Source of the DNA: Sulfurimonas sp. HSL3-1
GTDB lineage: Bacteria; Campylobacterota; Campylobacteria; Campylobacterales; Sulfurimonadaceae
Assembly: GCF_039645995.1 (NCBI RefSeq)
Contig: NZ_CP147920.1
Location: forward strand, 1,984,001-2,048,000
Reading direction: 5' to 3'
Length of the DNA: 64,000 nucleotides
This document shows, one piece after another, positions 17,694 through 26,552 of the stretch. The notes under the pieces are model-generated. The model was not told where the DNA came from, did no database searches, and saw only the letters and a list, made by a program, of their open reading frames with translations. Positions within the stretch are counted from its first letter, which is position 1. Every line of letters starts with the position of its first letter. The translations under genes were made by a program, and so were the position numbers.

Positions 17694-18689
17694 TTAGTGT
17701 TCACCGACGAACTTGGCCATGTCCATCAGACGCTCGGTGTAACCCCACTCGTTGTCGTACCAGGCCAGCACCTTGACGACGGTACCGTCGATGACGCTGA
17801 GCATATCCGGGACGAAGGTACAGCTGTAGGAGGAACCGACGAAGTCGCTGGAGACGCGCTTGTCGTGGTCGACCTCGACACGGCCCGCATATTCGCCCGC
17901 CGCGGCGGCTTCGAAGGCGGCAATGACCTCCTCTTTGGTTGTCGTTTTTTTCAGGTTGACCGTCAGGTCGACGACGGAGACATCCGTCGTCGGGACACGC
18001 ATGGCGTACCCGTTGAGCTTGCCCTGAAGGTGCGGCATGACCAGGCCGATCGCCTTGGCGGCACCGGTTGTCGTCGGGATCATATTGACCGCCGCCGCAC
18101 GGGCACGGCGCATATCTTTTTTATGTTTAACGTCGAGCAGGTTCTGGTCGTTCGTATAGGAGTGGATCGTCGTCATCAGACCGTTCTCAATCCCGAACGT
18201 GTCATCGAGGATCTTCGTCACCGGCGCCAGGGCGTTGGTCGTACAGCTGGCGTTGGAGATGACGGCTTCGCCCTGGTAACTGTCGGTATTGATCCCGATG
18301 ACGTATGTCGGGGTATCGTCCTTCGCCGGTGCGGACATGACGACCTTTTTCACGCTGCCCTTGAGGTGTTTTGAGGCCGTTTCCGTTGTCAGGAAAACGC
18401 CGGTACACTCGACGACGACTTCCGCGCCCGCTTTGCTGAAGTCCAGGGACTCGGGGTCGCGTTCGCTGAACATCATGACCGGTTTGCCGCCGACCTCGAT
18501 GGTATGCTCATCGATCACTTTCGTATCGATCCCCGTGTGAACGGAGTCGTATTTCAGCAGGTACTCCAGCATATCCGGTTTGGCGGTCGTATTGATCGCC
18601 ACCAGTTCCATATCGTCGCGCTGCGCCGCGATCTTGATCGCGATCAGGCCGATCCGTCCCGTTCCGTTTACCGCTACTTTGATTGCCAT
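17694..18689 (-). CDS. gap: Glyceraldehyde-3-phosphate dehydrogenase, type I
   Basis: A 331-residue enzyme of glycolysis/gluconeogenesis. The N-terminal NAD fold reads VAVNGTGRIGLIA (usually GFGRIGR; here T and L replace F and R), the active-site Cys is in SNASCTTN, and DNEWGYTERLMD closes the protein. It leads the operon gap-ATPase-pfkA. A GAGGAAA ribosome site lies upstream. The substituted GTGRIGL loop is unusual but typical residues for NAD binding remain. Confidence 0.96.
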   Translation of the reverse strand: MAIKVAVNGTGRIGLIAIKIAAQRDDMELVAINTTAKPDMLEYLLKYDSVHTGIDTKVIDEHTIEVGGKPVMMFSERDPESLDFSKAGAEVVVECTGVFLTTETASKHLKGSVKKVVMSAPAKDDTPTYVIGINTDSYQGEAVISNASCTTNALAPVTKILDDTFGIENGLMTTIHSYTNDQNLLDVKHKKDMRRARAAAVNMIPTTTGAAKAIGLVMPHLQGKLNGYAMRVPTTDVSVVDLTVNLKKTTTKEEVIAAFEAAAAGEYAGRVEVDHDKRVSSDFVGSSYSCTFVPDMLSVIDGTVVKVLAWYDNEWGYTERLMDMAKFVGEH

Positions 18690-18721
18690 AATGATTTCCT
18701 CGTAGGATAATTTATGCCGCC

Positions 18722-18727
18722 ATTATA
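18722..18727 (-). promoter_or_regulatory. -10 element of gap operon
   Basis: A minus-strand TATAAT 33 bases upstream of the gap ATG. The remaining part of 18690-18978, between gap and the divergent HD-GYP gene, holds no gene that I can support. Confidence 0.6.
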
Positions 18728-18913
18728 GTAGAAATGGTGTATAGATTAGGTTACACCCTTGCATAAATAGTGCCCATACTCCGTCGTCCCCGGGGCTGAA
18801 GAGGCCCTTCGTTGTCGTGGTATCGTGGTTCGCCTTGGTCTATCTTTGCCGGTGCTGCCATGTGACGCGACGAAAGATCCATCTCCGGGTGTCCATCACC
18901 AATACCGATCTTC

Positions 18914-18922
18914 TGCTACAAT
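18914..18922 (+). promoter_or_regulatory. Extended -10 promoter of the HD-GYP gene
   Basis: TGC followed by TACAAT (18917-18922) forms an extended -10 element 56 bases upstream of the ATG at 18979. Confidence 0.5.
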
Positions 18923-18978
18923 AGTTCCGAAACGATTGCTTGCCCGCAGGAACCCACCTGCGTATGCAAAGGGGAGCC

Positions 18979-19596
18979 ATGAACCTTTTCGAATCCCTCC
19001 ACGCCCAGCCGTGCAGCATCGAGGGGCTGCGCGAAAGTCTTCGGCAGCGCCATAGCCAGACCCATGAGCATTGCGAGCGGGTCGTCCTGCTTGCCGACGC
19101 CTTCGGCCGCGCCTGTTCCCTCTCTCCCGACGAGCAGGTTCAGCTGCTCTACAGTGCGATGTTCCATGATATCGGCAAAATCGGCATTCCCGACAGCATC
19201 CTCTTGCACCCGGATGCCCTTGCGCCCGAACAGCGCGAAACAATGCAGTTGCACTCCACCATGGGCGAAGCGATCGTCCGCCTGCTGCAGCTCCCTCAGG
19301 GCGACAGGATCGCCGACCATGTACGGCATCACCACGAACACTTTGACGGCAGCGGCTACCCCGACAGGCTAGAGGGCGAGGCGATCCCCCGCATCGCCCG
19401 GATGCTCTCCATCCTCGACAGCTACGACGCCCTGCGCGAAACGCGCCCCTACCGCGCGGCCATGCCGCACCACGATGCCATTGAGATTATGCAAAACGAA
19501 AGCGGTACCAAGCACGACCCGGAACTGCTGACAATTTTTTTGCAGCTGGAAGTGATGGATATGATTGAAAAACAGTATGGTGCAAATGAAAAGTAG
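18979..19596 (+). CDS. Stand-alone HD-GYP domain protein (c-di-GMP phosphodiesterase family)
   Basis: A 205-residue protein that is almost only the catalytic domain. The full HD-GYP signature is visible: H-x3-E-H in the first helix, HDIGKIGIPD, a single His in LHSTMGEAIV, then HHEHFDGSGYPD and LDSYDALRETRPYR. Such domains hydrolyse cyclic di-GMP to pGpG or GMP using two or three metal ions. No receiver, PAS or membrane domain is attached, so activity control must come from another protein or expression. The ATG at 18979 has an AAGGGGAG ribosome site; an upstream GTG-type start would add 13 poorly fitting residues. Confidence 0.9.
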   Translation: MNLFESLHAQPCSIEGLRESLRQRHSQTHEHCERVVLLADAFGRACSLSPDEQVQLLYSAMFHDIGKIGIPDSILLHPDALAPEQRETMQLHSTMGEAIVRLLQLPQGDRIADHVRHHHEHFDGSGYPDRLEGEAIPRIARMLSILDSYDALRETRPYRAAMPHHDAIEIMQNESGTKHDPELLTIFLQLEVMDMIEKQYGANEK

Positions 19597-19607
19597 TTGA
19601 GAAAGAT

Positions 19608-19974
19608 TGGTGGAGCTGTGGAGAATCGAACTCCAGTCCGAAAACAAGCTACCTGCGGCGTCTACATGCTTAGAGAGGTTGTTTGGTTTAACCGGGCTTC
19701 ACACAACCTGCAAAGCTAGACCGGGCGAGTCTCGAAGTTCTTCTGCAGATGAGACAATCTACAGATATATCTGGAGAAGGGTGATACTTCAAAGTCCTTC
19801 CTATCCAGAGTCGGAAGGCGAAGCAGTCCTAAATTAAGTTAAAACTTACGCTACAGCGTAAGCAGGACGATAATTTGTGTTGTTTGCAGTTATGCAATCT
19901 GAGCCGTATATCGGGATGCTCAGCCCGGCATGCAACCGTAGGCGACCTGCTCCCGTCGAAACCAGGTCAGCCCC
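19608..19974 (-). ncRNA. ssrA: Transfer-messenger RNA (tmRNA)
   Basis: A 367-nt tmRNA on the minus strand. The 5' end GGGGCTGACC...TTCGACGGG and the 3' end ...GTTCGATTC...CAGCTCCACCA pair as a seven-bp alanine-type acceptor stem with a T-arm. The tag reading frame (19887 down to 19846) starts at GCA and encodes ANNTNYRPAYAVA followed by TAA. The beginning ANN and the P-A-Y-A stretch match Campylobacterota tags such as that of C. jejuni. It releases stalled ribosomes and marks the unfinished protein for degradation together with SmpB. Confidence 0.96.
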
Positions 19975-19993
19975 GTGTTTAAGTAAACATTCA

Positions 19994-19999
19994 ATTATA
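19994..19999 (-). promoter_or_regulatory. -10 element of ssrA
   Basis: A minus-strand TATAAT (preceded by TGG, an extended -10) 19 bases upstream of the mature tmRNA 5' end. A short 5' leader removed by RNase P is therefore likely. Confidence 0.65.
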
Positions 20000-20055
20000 C
20001 CATAATTCCGGAGACGCCGGAGAAAACGGCGCACCGGCAGGTGTGAAGCGGCTCC

Positions 20056-21330
20056 TTATTTCAGCAGCCAGACTTCGATGCGGCGGTTCGCCGCGCGGCC
20101 CTCTTTGGTACCATTGTCGGCGATCGGCTGGGACTCGCCCTTGCCTTCGGCGATGATACGATCTTCGGAGATGCCGTTGGCAATCAGGAGTGTTCTGACG
20201 CTGTTCGCACGTGCTTCGGAAAGTCCCTGGTTGTACTTGTCGCTGCCGCGGCTGTCCGTGTGGCCGAGAATCTTCACGTTGTATGCAGGGCTCTCTTTGA
20301 GGAACTCTGCGAATTCAACGACTTTGCCTTCGGACTCTTTTGCGATGACGGCAGAAGCTGTCTCGTAGCGGATCTTCAGCGTCTTGACAACAGGGCAGCC
20401 GACCATATCAACCTTGAAGCCTTCCGGCGTGTTCGGACAGTTGTCTTTCAGGTCGCTGACACCGTCGCCGTCGCTGTCTACCGCACATCCAAGCTCATCC
20501 ACGCTGGCGCCTTTCGGGGTGTCGGGGCATTTATCGGAAGCATCGACCACACCGTCATGGTCGCCGTCAAGCTGGCATCCCATAGCATCGACTGTCGCGC
20601 CTGCAGGGGTATCCGGGCACTTGTCCGTCCCGTCGACCACGCCGTCGCTGTCACTGTCGAGTGCGCATCCGTTCGCATCAACGCTCACGCCGGCTGCCGT
20701 GCCGGGACATTTGTCCGCGTCATCTGCAACCCCGTCGTTGTCGCTGTCCGCCGGTGCATCGGCAACAGCAGGTGCCGGCTCCGGTGCAGGTTCCGCCGCC
20801 GGTTCGGAAGCGCCGAAAGCAACATTCACACCGGCAAGAACGGCCAGATTGTTATCCCAGCGGTCGTCATTGTATTTCAGCATATAGAGTGCTTCGAGTT
20901 TCAATGCAACCTCTTCGGCGATCGGGAACTTGAATCCGAGGCCGGCGTCGGCCATCACGCTGTCTTCATTGTCATACTTCAGCTTGGTCATATTTTCATA
21001 CCCCAGACCGGCTTTCATATAGGGGATCGCCGTTCCGAGCGGGCCGTATTCATGGACACCGTTGAGCATGACACGGGTAATCGTCGTCTCGCCCCCTGCT
21101 TTTTTGTAGACGACATCCGGCGAATAGAGCAGCTCAAGCTCGGGCTTGATACTCTCAAAGATCGCATTGAACTGGACCGCTGCACCGATCGTCCCCTGCT
21201 TGTTCATCTCCAGATTGCCCTCCGGGATCACCCCTCCGACAATCGCAGTCACTTCATAATCTCCGGCTGTGGCAGTCGATGCAAGGACTGCAGCGGTAAC
21301 CGTAGACATGAAAAACCCTAATTTGCGCAT
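20056..21330 (-). CDS. OmpA-family outer membrane protein with thrombospondin type-3 repeats
   Basis: A 424-residue outer-membrane protein. A signal peptide ends at STATA (about residue 23), a beta-barrel-like region covers about 25-170, an Ala/Glu/Pro linker follows, then four calcium-binding TSP3 repeats (D-x-D-x-D-G-V pattern alternating with K-C-P-x-T-P) at about 190-310, and an OmpA peptidoglycan-binding domain with GHTDSRGSDKYN and NRRIEVWL at the C-terminus. This is the OprF-type layout that anchors the outer membrane to the wall. An AAAGGAG site precedes the ATG. It is monocistronic. Confidence 0.93.
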   Translation of the reverse strand: MRKLGFFMSTVTAAVLASTATAGDYEVTAIVGGVIPEGNLEMNKQGTIGAAVQFNAIFESIKPELELLYSPDVVYKKAGGETTITRVMLNGVHEYGPLGTAIPYMKAGLGYENMTKLKYDNEDSVMADAGLGFKFPIAEEVALKLEALYMLKYNDDRWDNNLAVLAGVNVAFGASEPAAEPAPEPAPAVADAPADSDNDGVADDADKCPGTAAGVSVDANGCALDSDSDGVVDGTDKCPDTPAGATVDAMGCQLDGDHDGVVDASDKCPDTPKGASVDELGCAVDSDGDGVSDLKDNCPNTPEGFKVDMVGCPVVKTLKIRYETASAVIAKESEGKVVEFAEFLKESPAYNVKILGHTDSRGSDKYNQGLSEARANSVRTLLIANGISEDRIIAEGKGESQPIADNGTKEGRAANRRIEVWLLK

Positions 21331-21394
21331 TGTTTCTCCTTTAATTTATAACGAAATTTCCCCTCACTTCATGGGAAGTTCGTCATTTTGCTGC

Positions 21395-21400
21395 ATTATA
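21395..21400 (-). promoter_or_regulatory. -10 element of the OmpA gene
   Basis: A minus-strand TATAAT preceded by TGC about 65 bases upstream of the ATG. The roughly 57-nt leader is A-rich near the ribosome site, as for a highly expressed porin. Confidence 0.6.
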
Positions 21401-21506
21401 GCACGTCAAATTCTCATATTTAATGACAAAAACAAAAAAATTGATAGCATTTTGATACAGAGAGGATACAAAAGGAGGAGAGATAAGGATTATTGATACG
21501 GGAGAC

Positions 21507-21520
21507 CGGCCGAAGGGCCG
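21507..21520 (-). other. Stem-loop just after guaA
   Basis: CGGCC-gaag-GGCCG forms a 5-bp GC stem five bases beyond the guaA stop. No U-run follows on the minus strand, so terminator function is doubtful. Confidence 0.35.
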
Positions 21521-21524
21521 ATGC

Positions 21525-23075
21525 TTACTCCCACTCGATCGTTGCGGGCGGCTTGGAGCTGATATCGTAGACGACGCGGTTGATCCCGTCGACTTCATTG
21601 ATAATGCGGCGGCTGATGCGCTCGAGCAGATCGTGCGGCAGATGCGCGAAGGTCGCCGTCATACCGTCGACCGCTTCGACGACGCGGACGCAGACCGTGT
21701 TGTCGTAAGTACGGTTATCCCCCATGACCCCGACGCTCTTGACGTTGAGCAGCACGGCAAACGCCTGCCATGTGCGGGTATAGTAACCGCTCGCCTTGAG
21801 CTCGTCGAGCAGAATGACGTCCGCTTCGCGCAGCAGGTTGAGATCCGGTTTGTTGACGTCGCCCATGATACGGATCGCCAGGCCAGGCCCCGGGAAGGGG
21901 TGGCGGTTGATCATCGACTCGGGGAGTCCCAGTTCGCGCCCCAGTTTGCGGACCTCGTCTTTGAAGAGTTCGCGCAGGGGCTCGATCAGCTCGAAGTCCA
22001 TCCAGTCCGGCAGGCCGCCGACGTTGTGGTGTGACTTGATCGTCTCGGAAGGCCCTTTGACGGAGACGGACTCGATGACGTCCGGGTAAAGGGTTCCCTG
22101 TGCCAGGAACTTGATACCGGAGTGCTTTTTCGCTTCGGCTTCGAAAACCTCGATGAAGGTGTGTCCGATCGTCTTGCGCTTCGTCTCCGGATCGGTCACG
22201 CCAGCCAGGCGCTCCAGGAAGAGCTCGGAAGCGTCCGCCACGACGAGGGGCACTTTCAGGTTGACCTTGAAGACCTCCTCGACCTGTTCGCGCTCGCCCT
22301 TGCGCAGCAGCCCGTTGTCAACGAAGACCGGGATCAGCTGGTCACCGATCGCTTCGTACAGCAGCGCCGCGACGACAGAGGAGTCGACCCCGCCGGAGAG
22401 CCCGCAGAGCACCTTGCCCTCGCCGACCTGCTCTTTGATCTTCGCGATCTGTTCTTTGAGGAAGTGACCCATATCCCACTTCTCGGTCACGCCGCAGATC
22501 TTGCGGGCAAAGTTGCGCAGCATGAGGTACCCCTCTTCGCTGTGCTGGACTTCCGGGTGGTACTGCATGGCGTAGACGCGCTTCTCCTCATTTGCGATCG
22601 CCGCGAAGGGGGAGTTGTCGGAGTACGCGATCGGCGCGAAGCCCTCCGGGAGCACGTCAACGCGGTCGCTATGGCTCATCCAGACGATGCGGCCGTTCTC
22701 GCATGATTCGAACAGCGGGGAGACGTTGCCGTGTTCCTCATTGATATAGAGCTCCGCCTTGCCGTATTCGTGGTGATCGGAGCGGATGACCGAACCGCCG
22801 AAATCGACGGCAATCCGCTGCATCCCGTAACAGATCCCCATCACGGGGAGGCCGAGGTCGTAGATCGCCTTGTCCACTTCATAGGCATCTTCGTCGTACA
22901 CCGAAGCCGGGCCGCCGCTGAGGATGATCCCTTTGGGGTTTTTCGCGGTGATCTCTTCGACTTTGGTGAAGTAGGGAACGATTTCACAGTAGATACGTTC
23001 CTCGCGCAGGCGGCGTGCAATAAGCTGCGTATACTGCGATCCGAAATCCAGTACGATAATGCTGACGTCTTTCAC
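21525..23075 (-). CDS. guaA: GMP synthase (glutamine-hydrolysing)
   Basis: A 516-residue enzyme making GMP from XMP, ATP and glutamine. The N-terminal class I amidotransferase carries GICYGMQ (nucleophile Cys) and [11 protein letters not shown]; the ATP-pyrophosphatase loop is [10 protein letters not shown]; the C-terminal dimerisation domain has [12 protein letters not shown]. The GTG at 23075 is chosen because it follows AAAGG and matches family length; upstream codons as far as 23186 look non-coding. It lies 126 bases downstream of nhaD. Confidence 0.96.
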   Translation of the reverse strand: MKDVSIIVLDFGSQYTQLIARRLREERIYCEIVPYFTKVEEITAKNPKGIILSGGPASVYDEDAYEVDKAIYDLGLPVMGICYGMQRIAVDFGGSVIRSDHHEYGKAELYINEEHGNVSPLFESCENGRIVWMSHSDRVDVLPEGFAPIAYSDNSPFAAIANEEKRVYAMQYHPEVQHSEEGYLMLRNFARKICGVTEKWDMGHFLKEQIAKIKEQVGEGKVLCGLSGGVDSSVVAALLYEAIGDQLIPVFVDNGLLRKGEREQVEEVFKVNLKVPLVVADASELFLERLAGVTDPETKRKTIGHTFIEVFEAEAKKHSGIKFLAQGTLYPDVIESVSVKGPSETIKSHHNVGGLPDWMDFELIEPLRELFKDEVRKLGRELGLPESMINRHPFPGPGLAIRIMGDVNKPDLNLLREADVILLDELKASGYYTRTWQAFAVLLNVKSVGVMGDNRTYDNTVCVRVVEAVDGMTATFAHLPHDLLERISRRIINEVDGINRVVYDISSKPPATIEWE

Positions 23076-23201
23076 GGTAAGACCTTTATGAATGGTTGAT
23101 TGATAATGAAAGGATAGCTTAAAAGGGGTTAGATTTGGGTTAGTGTCGGGCGGTGCGCCGGAGGGGTGTTCCGCCCCGGCAGGCAACGCCGGAAGACGGG
23201 C

Positions 23202-24509
23202 CTAGTAGAGCCCGAGAATCTCGAACTGGATGTACCAGAGGGCCAACGAGAGGAGATAGCCCGCCAGGATCGTCCAGGCGTATTTCATATGCGCACCGAA
23301 GGTGTAGATTCCGCGCAGACGCCCCATAACGCCGACGCCGGCGGCGGAACCGAAACTGATCAGGCTCCCGCCGATTCCCGCCGTCATCGTGACGAGCATC
23401 CACTGATCCAGCCCCATCTCCGGGCTCGCTTTGAGGATCGCGCTCATCACCGGGACGTTGTCGACGATCGCCGAGAGGAAGCCGACGCCGATGTTCGACG
23501 CCGTCGCACCGATCACCCCGTAGAGATCGTGGATGTAGTTGAGGAAACCGACATAGTGCAGCGCACCGACGGCGGAGAGGATCCCGAAGAAGAAGAGCAG
23601 CGTATCGTTCTCGATCTTCTGCATGTTGACGAAGATATCGAACGAATCGCGCTTCTGCTTCGTCAGACGGAAAGAGTAGAGCTTGAGCAGCGCCAGACCG
23701 AAGACCATGCCCCACATCGCCGGGAAGTGGAAGAACTGGTGTCCCAGGACCGCAATAACGATCGTTGCAGCCCCCAGGTAGACAACCGTCATTCCGCCGT
23801 CGCGCATCTGCGGTGCCGCTTCGCTGCTCGCGTCAAACGCCGGCGCTCCTGCCGGAACGAAACGGGCCAGCAGCCATGCCGTCAGGACCCAGCCGCCGAT
23901 GGAGGGGACAAAGAGGAAAAGGAAGTCGATAAATTCGCCCTTCTGCGCCGTCCACGCCATCAGGGTCGTAATATCTCCAAAGGGACTCCAGGCACCGCCC
24001 GCATTGGCCGCCACAACGATATTGATCGCCCCCGGTACGAGGAACTTGTGATTGTCACGGTCGATCGTGAAGAGTACCGTCGAAAGGATCAGTGCCGTTG
24101 TCAGGTTGTCGGCTACCGGCGAGATGAAGAACGCCAGCAGCCCCGTCAGCCAGAAAAGTTTCTTGTAGCTGTATCCCTTGGAGACGAGCTTGTATTTCAA
24201 GACGTCAAAAACGCCCCGTTCAATCAGGGTCTCGATGAAAGTCATCGCCACGAACAGGAAGAAGAAGATCTCCGCGATCTCCTCGATCAGCGTGCGCATC
24301 TCCTCATGAAGCGGGTCCGGAGAGAGCCCGTTGAGCGCATAATAGATCCCGATCAGCATAAACGAGAACGTTCCGATGAACAGGGCCGGCTTGGCCTTGT
24401 TCAACTCATATTTTTCTTCCGTTGCAATAAAATAATAGCCGATGACAAAGACGGCCAGAACGGCGATCCCGACCCACGTCGAGGTCAGGTCAAGCATGGT
24501 GTCATGCAT
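23202..24509 (-). CDS. nhaD: NhaD-type Na+/H+ antiporter
   Basis: A 435-residue polytopic inner-membrane protein with about 11-12 hydrophobic segments. It carries features of the NhaD/ion-transporter superfamily: LISPVADNLTTALI-type helix hairpin, NIVVAANAGGAWSPFGD and SAIVDNVPVMSAI near the C-terminal half. These Asp/Asn-containing broken helices bind sodium. It probably exports Na+ in exchange for H+, as expected for a marine or brackish organism. It follows nadB by 49 bases on the same strand; the gap contains an ACACC/GGTGT repeat with no U-run. Confidence 0.9.
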   Translation of the reverse strand: MHDTMLDLTSTWVGIAVLAVFVIGYYFIATEEKYELNKAKPALFIGTFSFMLIGIYYALNGLSPDPLHEEMRTLIEEIAEIFFFLFVAMTFIETLIERGVFDVLKYKLVSKGYSYKKLFWLTGLLAFFISPVADNLTTALILSTVLFTIDRDNHKFLVPGAINIVVAANAGGAWSPFGDITTLMAWTAQKGEFIDFLFLFVPSIGGWVLTAWLLARFVPAGAPAFDASSEAAPQMRDGGMTVVYLGAATIVIAVLGHQFFHFPAMWGMVFGLALLKLYSFRLTKQKRDSFDIFVNMQKIENDTLLFFFGILSAVGALHYVGFLNYIHDLYGVIGATASNIGVGFLSAIVDNVPVMSAILKASPEMGLDQWMLVTMTAGIGGSLISFGSAAGVGVMGRLRGIYTFGAHMKYAWTILAGYLLSLALWYIQFEILGLY

Positions 24510-24558
24510 ATAAAACTCCCAATTGAAATATATTTTACACCTCCGACGGTGTTATGAC

Positions 24559-25998
24559 TCAGTTTTCGCGGTAATGGACCCCGACCGACTCTTCCCTGGC
24601 CAGGGCGGCGCGGACGATCTCGTGCGCCGTCAACAAGCGCAATCTCAGCATCCGGCCGATCGGGGAAGCGAGCATGGCGTCGAGCGTGGCCAGTGCTTCC
24701 TGGAGCCCTTCTGTCGTCCGGACAATGGAAACGAATTTCCACATTATACGGCGCAGCTGCTCCTTTTTCTCTTTGTCTCCCTCGACAAACAGGGGCTCAT
24801 CTCCCGGGGCGAAAGGGGTGGAGCAGTTGCTCCCCGGTTCGCTCAGAAGCGCCGCGGTCGCGCGTTTGGCGAAGACCAGCCCCTCCAGCAGCGAGTTGCT
24901 GGCCAGACGGTTGGCGCCGTGGACCCCCGTCGACGCCGCTTCGCCGATGGCATAAAGCCCCTTGACACCGGCAACGTGCCCCTCCAGGTCCGTCTTGATC
25001 CCGCCGATGGCGTAGTGAAACGCCGGGGAGACCGGCACGCGGTCTTTGGGAACGTCAAAACCCATATCCCGCAGGTTGGCGCTGATATTGGGGAAGCGTT
25101 TATGGAAATAGGCCGGATCAAACTCCCGGAAGGAGAGGTAAATCTGCTTTTTCGTCTTGCGGCGGTAGTCGAAAAGCGCCCGGCTGACGATGTCGCGGGG
25201 GGCAAGTTCGCCCCGGGGGTCGTAATCGAAGAGGAAACGGTAGCCGTCTTCATCCTCGACCTGCGCCCCCTCGCCCCGCAGCGCTTCGCTAAGCAGCTGC
25301 TTCTGCACGGACTGGTTACCGAGGTAAACCGTCGGGTGGAACTGCATCATCTCCATATTGTCCAGGGCGATCCCTTTTTCGACACAGATGCCCTGGATAT
25401 CCCCGCTAATGCTGTAGGCGTTCGTGTGGAAGCGGTACAGCGAGCCCACCCCGCCGCTGGCGAGGATCACCTGGTGTGCGAGGATCACTTTGCGCTCGCC
25501 CTTGTAAACGACCTCGACCCCGCAGATCTGCCCCGCTTCGATCAGGAAATCGATGACGGTGGCGTTGGCCAGCATGGGGTGGGGATTATTCAGCAGCAGA
25601 AAGTGGTGGAGATGCCGACCCGTCGCATCGCCGCCCGCATGCAGGATACGGTCGGCGGAGTGCGCCGCCTCTTTGGTATAGAGCAGACGACCGTTCTCCC
25701 CCGTATCGAACTTGAAACCGCGTGCCATCAGGTCACGAACCACGCTCTGCGAGGTTTCGCTCAGCACCCGGACCGCCTCTTCGTTGCACATGCCCGCACC
25801 CGCGTCAAGGGTGTCTTTGATGTGAATGGGGATATCGGCGTCGTTGCGCGCGGTCGTCACGCCGCCCTGGGCGTAATAGGTGTTGCACTCCCAGGGGCGG
25901 GTCTTGTTGATGAGGAGGACTTTTTTATCGGTAGGAATGTTCAGCGCGGCGTAGAGTCCGGCGACCCCGGCACCGATGATGAGGACGTCATACTGCAT
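24559..25998 (-). CDS. nadB: L-aspartate oxidase
   Basis: A 479-residue FAD enzyme converting L-aspartate to iminoaspartate for NAD synthesis; family members can use fumarate as acceptor in the absence of oxygen. The FAD loop LIIGAGVAGLYAAL is at the start, and ARDIVSRA and the GEAASTGVHGANRLASNSLLEG signature follow. The ATG at 25998 is chosen over 26142 because the FAD fold begins there, an AAAGGTG site precedes it, and the longer frame overlaps a small lipoprotein gene in another frame. Confidence 0.94.
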   Translation of the reverse strand: MQYDVLIIGAGVAGLYAALNIPTDKKVLLINKTRPWECNTYYAQGGVTTARNDADIPIHIKDTLDAGAGMCNEEAVRVLSETSQSVVRDLMARGFKFDTGENGRLLYTKEAAHSADRILHAGGDATGRHLHHFLLLNNPHPMLANATVIDFLIEAGQICGVEVVYKGERKVILAHQVILASGGVGSLYRFHTNAYSISGDIQGICVEKGIALDNMEMMQFHPTVYLGNQSVQKQLLSEALRGEGAQVEDEDGYRFLFDYDPRGELAPRDIVSRALFDYRRKTKKQIYLSFREFDPAYFHKRFPNISANLRDMGFDVPKDRVPVSPAFHYAIGGIKTDLEGHVAGVKGLYAIGEAASTGVHGANRLASNSLLEGLVFAKRATAALLSEPGSNCSTPFAPGDEPLFVEGDKEKKEQLRRIMWKFVSIVRTTEGLQEALATLDAMLASPIGRMLRLRLLTAHEIVRAALAREESVGVHYREN

Positions 25999-26087
25999 CA
26001 GCGCACCTTTTGCGGGGCTTCGTAGTAGGGGTTGCCCTTGTAGCCGCATCCAGAAAGGCTTAACAGGCAAACCGCTATAATCATCAT
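25998..26087 (-). CDS. LptM-like micro-lipoprotein
   Basis: A 29-residue open frame: MMIIAVCLLSLSGCGYKGN followed by PYYEAPQKVR. It is a minimal lipoprotein: a short hydrophobic leader, lipobox L-S-G-C, then C-G-x-K-G-x-P-Y. The post-Cys pattern resembles LptM (YifL), the small lipoprotein that helps LptD mature in enterobacteria (there GCGLKGPLY). The TGA overlaps the nadB ATG by one base (TGATG), a strong sign of real, coupled translation. Its start is back to back with the divergent DUF721 gene. A homologous function in LPS export is inference; the C-terminal extension of LptM is missing. Confidence 0.7.
   Translation of the reverse strand: MMIIAVCLLSLSGCGYKGNPYYEAPQKVR
26076..26081 (+). 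promoter_or_regulatory. -10 element directly before the DUF721 gene
   Basis: A perfect TATAAT with only six bases before the ATG at 26088. Transcription would start at or within a base or two of the start codon, predicting a leaderless mRNA. It lies inside the LptM-like frame. Confidence 0.55.
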
Positions 26088-26552
26088 ATGAAAAATGCTT
26101 CGCATATTCTCGCTTCGCTGCGGCAAAAGCCGTCGTTTTCAAAATTGGCGCACTTCGAGTGCATCCGCCGCATCCAGGGGCTTTTCCCCCCGCACCTGCA
26201 GCGGCTCGTGCGGTACGGCTATTTTCACAACAAAATACTCTATTTTGTTCTTAGCCATCCGGGCGCCAAACAGGAGTTCGATAATATCATTGCCTCGATT
26301 AAAGCCCCTTTAAAACTCTATACGCCGCCGGAGTGCCGGGAGCACCTGCCCGAGGACATCCGCGCCTTCGTCACCCACCGCATCGAAGCGGCAAAAAGCG
26401 AAGACACGGGGATGATACGCGACACCGAAGCCCTCTACACCGAACGCTCGGAAGGCGCCTTCGGCAACGAGGCCCACCATCCCGAACTGCACCGGCTCAT
26501 CGAACGGATCAGAGAACACATCCATGCTCGAACAGATTCAGAACCTGCCTGA
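26088..26552 (+). CDS. DUF721/DciA-like protein
   Basis: A 154-residue protein. The first 75 residues (ILASLRQKPSFSKL, IQGLFPPHLQ, KILYFVLSHPGAKQEF) fit the DUF721 fold, whose best-known member DciA loads the replicative helicase DnaB in bacteria lacking DnaC. The C-terminal half is charged and helical. Its 3' end overlaps uvrC by 29 bases, so the two are cotranscribed. Helicase loading here is inference from the family; no upstream ribosome site is visible, see the adjacent -10 element. Confidence 0.75.
   Translation: MKNASHILASLRQKPSFSKLAHFECIRRIQGLFPPHLQRLVRYGYFHNKILYFVLSHPGAKQEFDNIIASIKAPLKLYTPPECREHLPEDIRAFVTHRIEAAKSEDTGMIRDTEALYTERSEGAFGNEAHHPELHRLIERIREHIHARTDSEPA

Noticed and set aside
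19608-19650. tRNA-like 3' end with T-arm and CCA
   Set aside because: It pairs with GGGGCTG 367 bases away and belongs to tmRNA, not to a separate tRNA gene.
20380-20760. Tandem repeats in the OmpA gene as a possible CRISPR or minisatellite
   Set aside because: They encode the four thrombospondin type-3 repeats in frame and vary at many bases, so the repetition is at protein level.
25999-26142. Longer nadB start at 26142
   Set aside because: It would add 48 residues before the FAD fold and cover a well-formed small lipoprotein gene; the ATG at 25998 has its own ribosome site.
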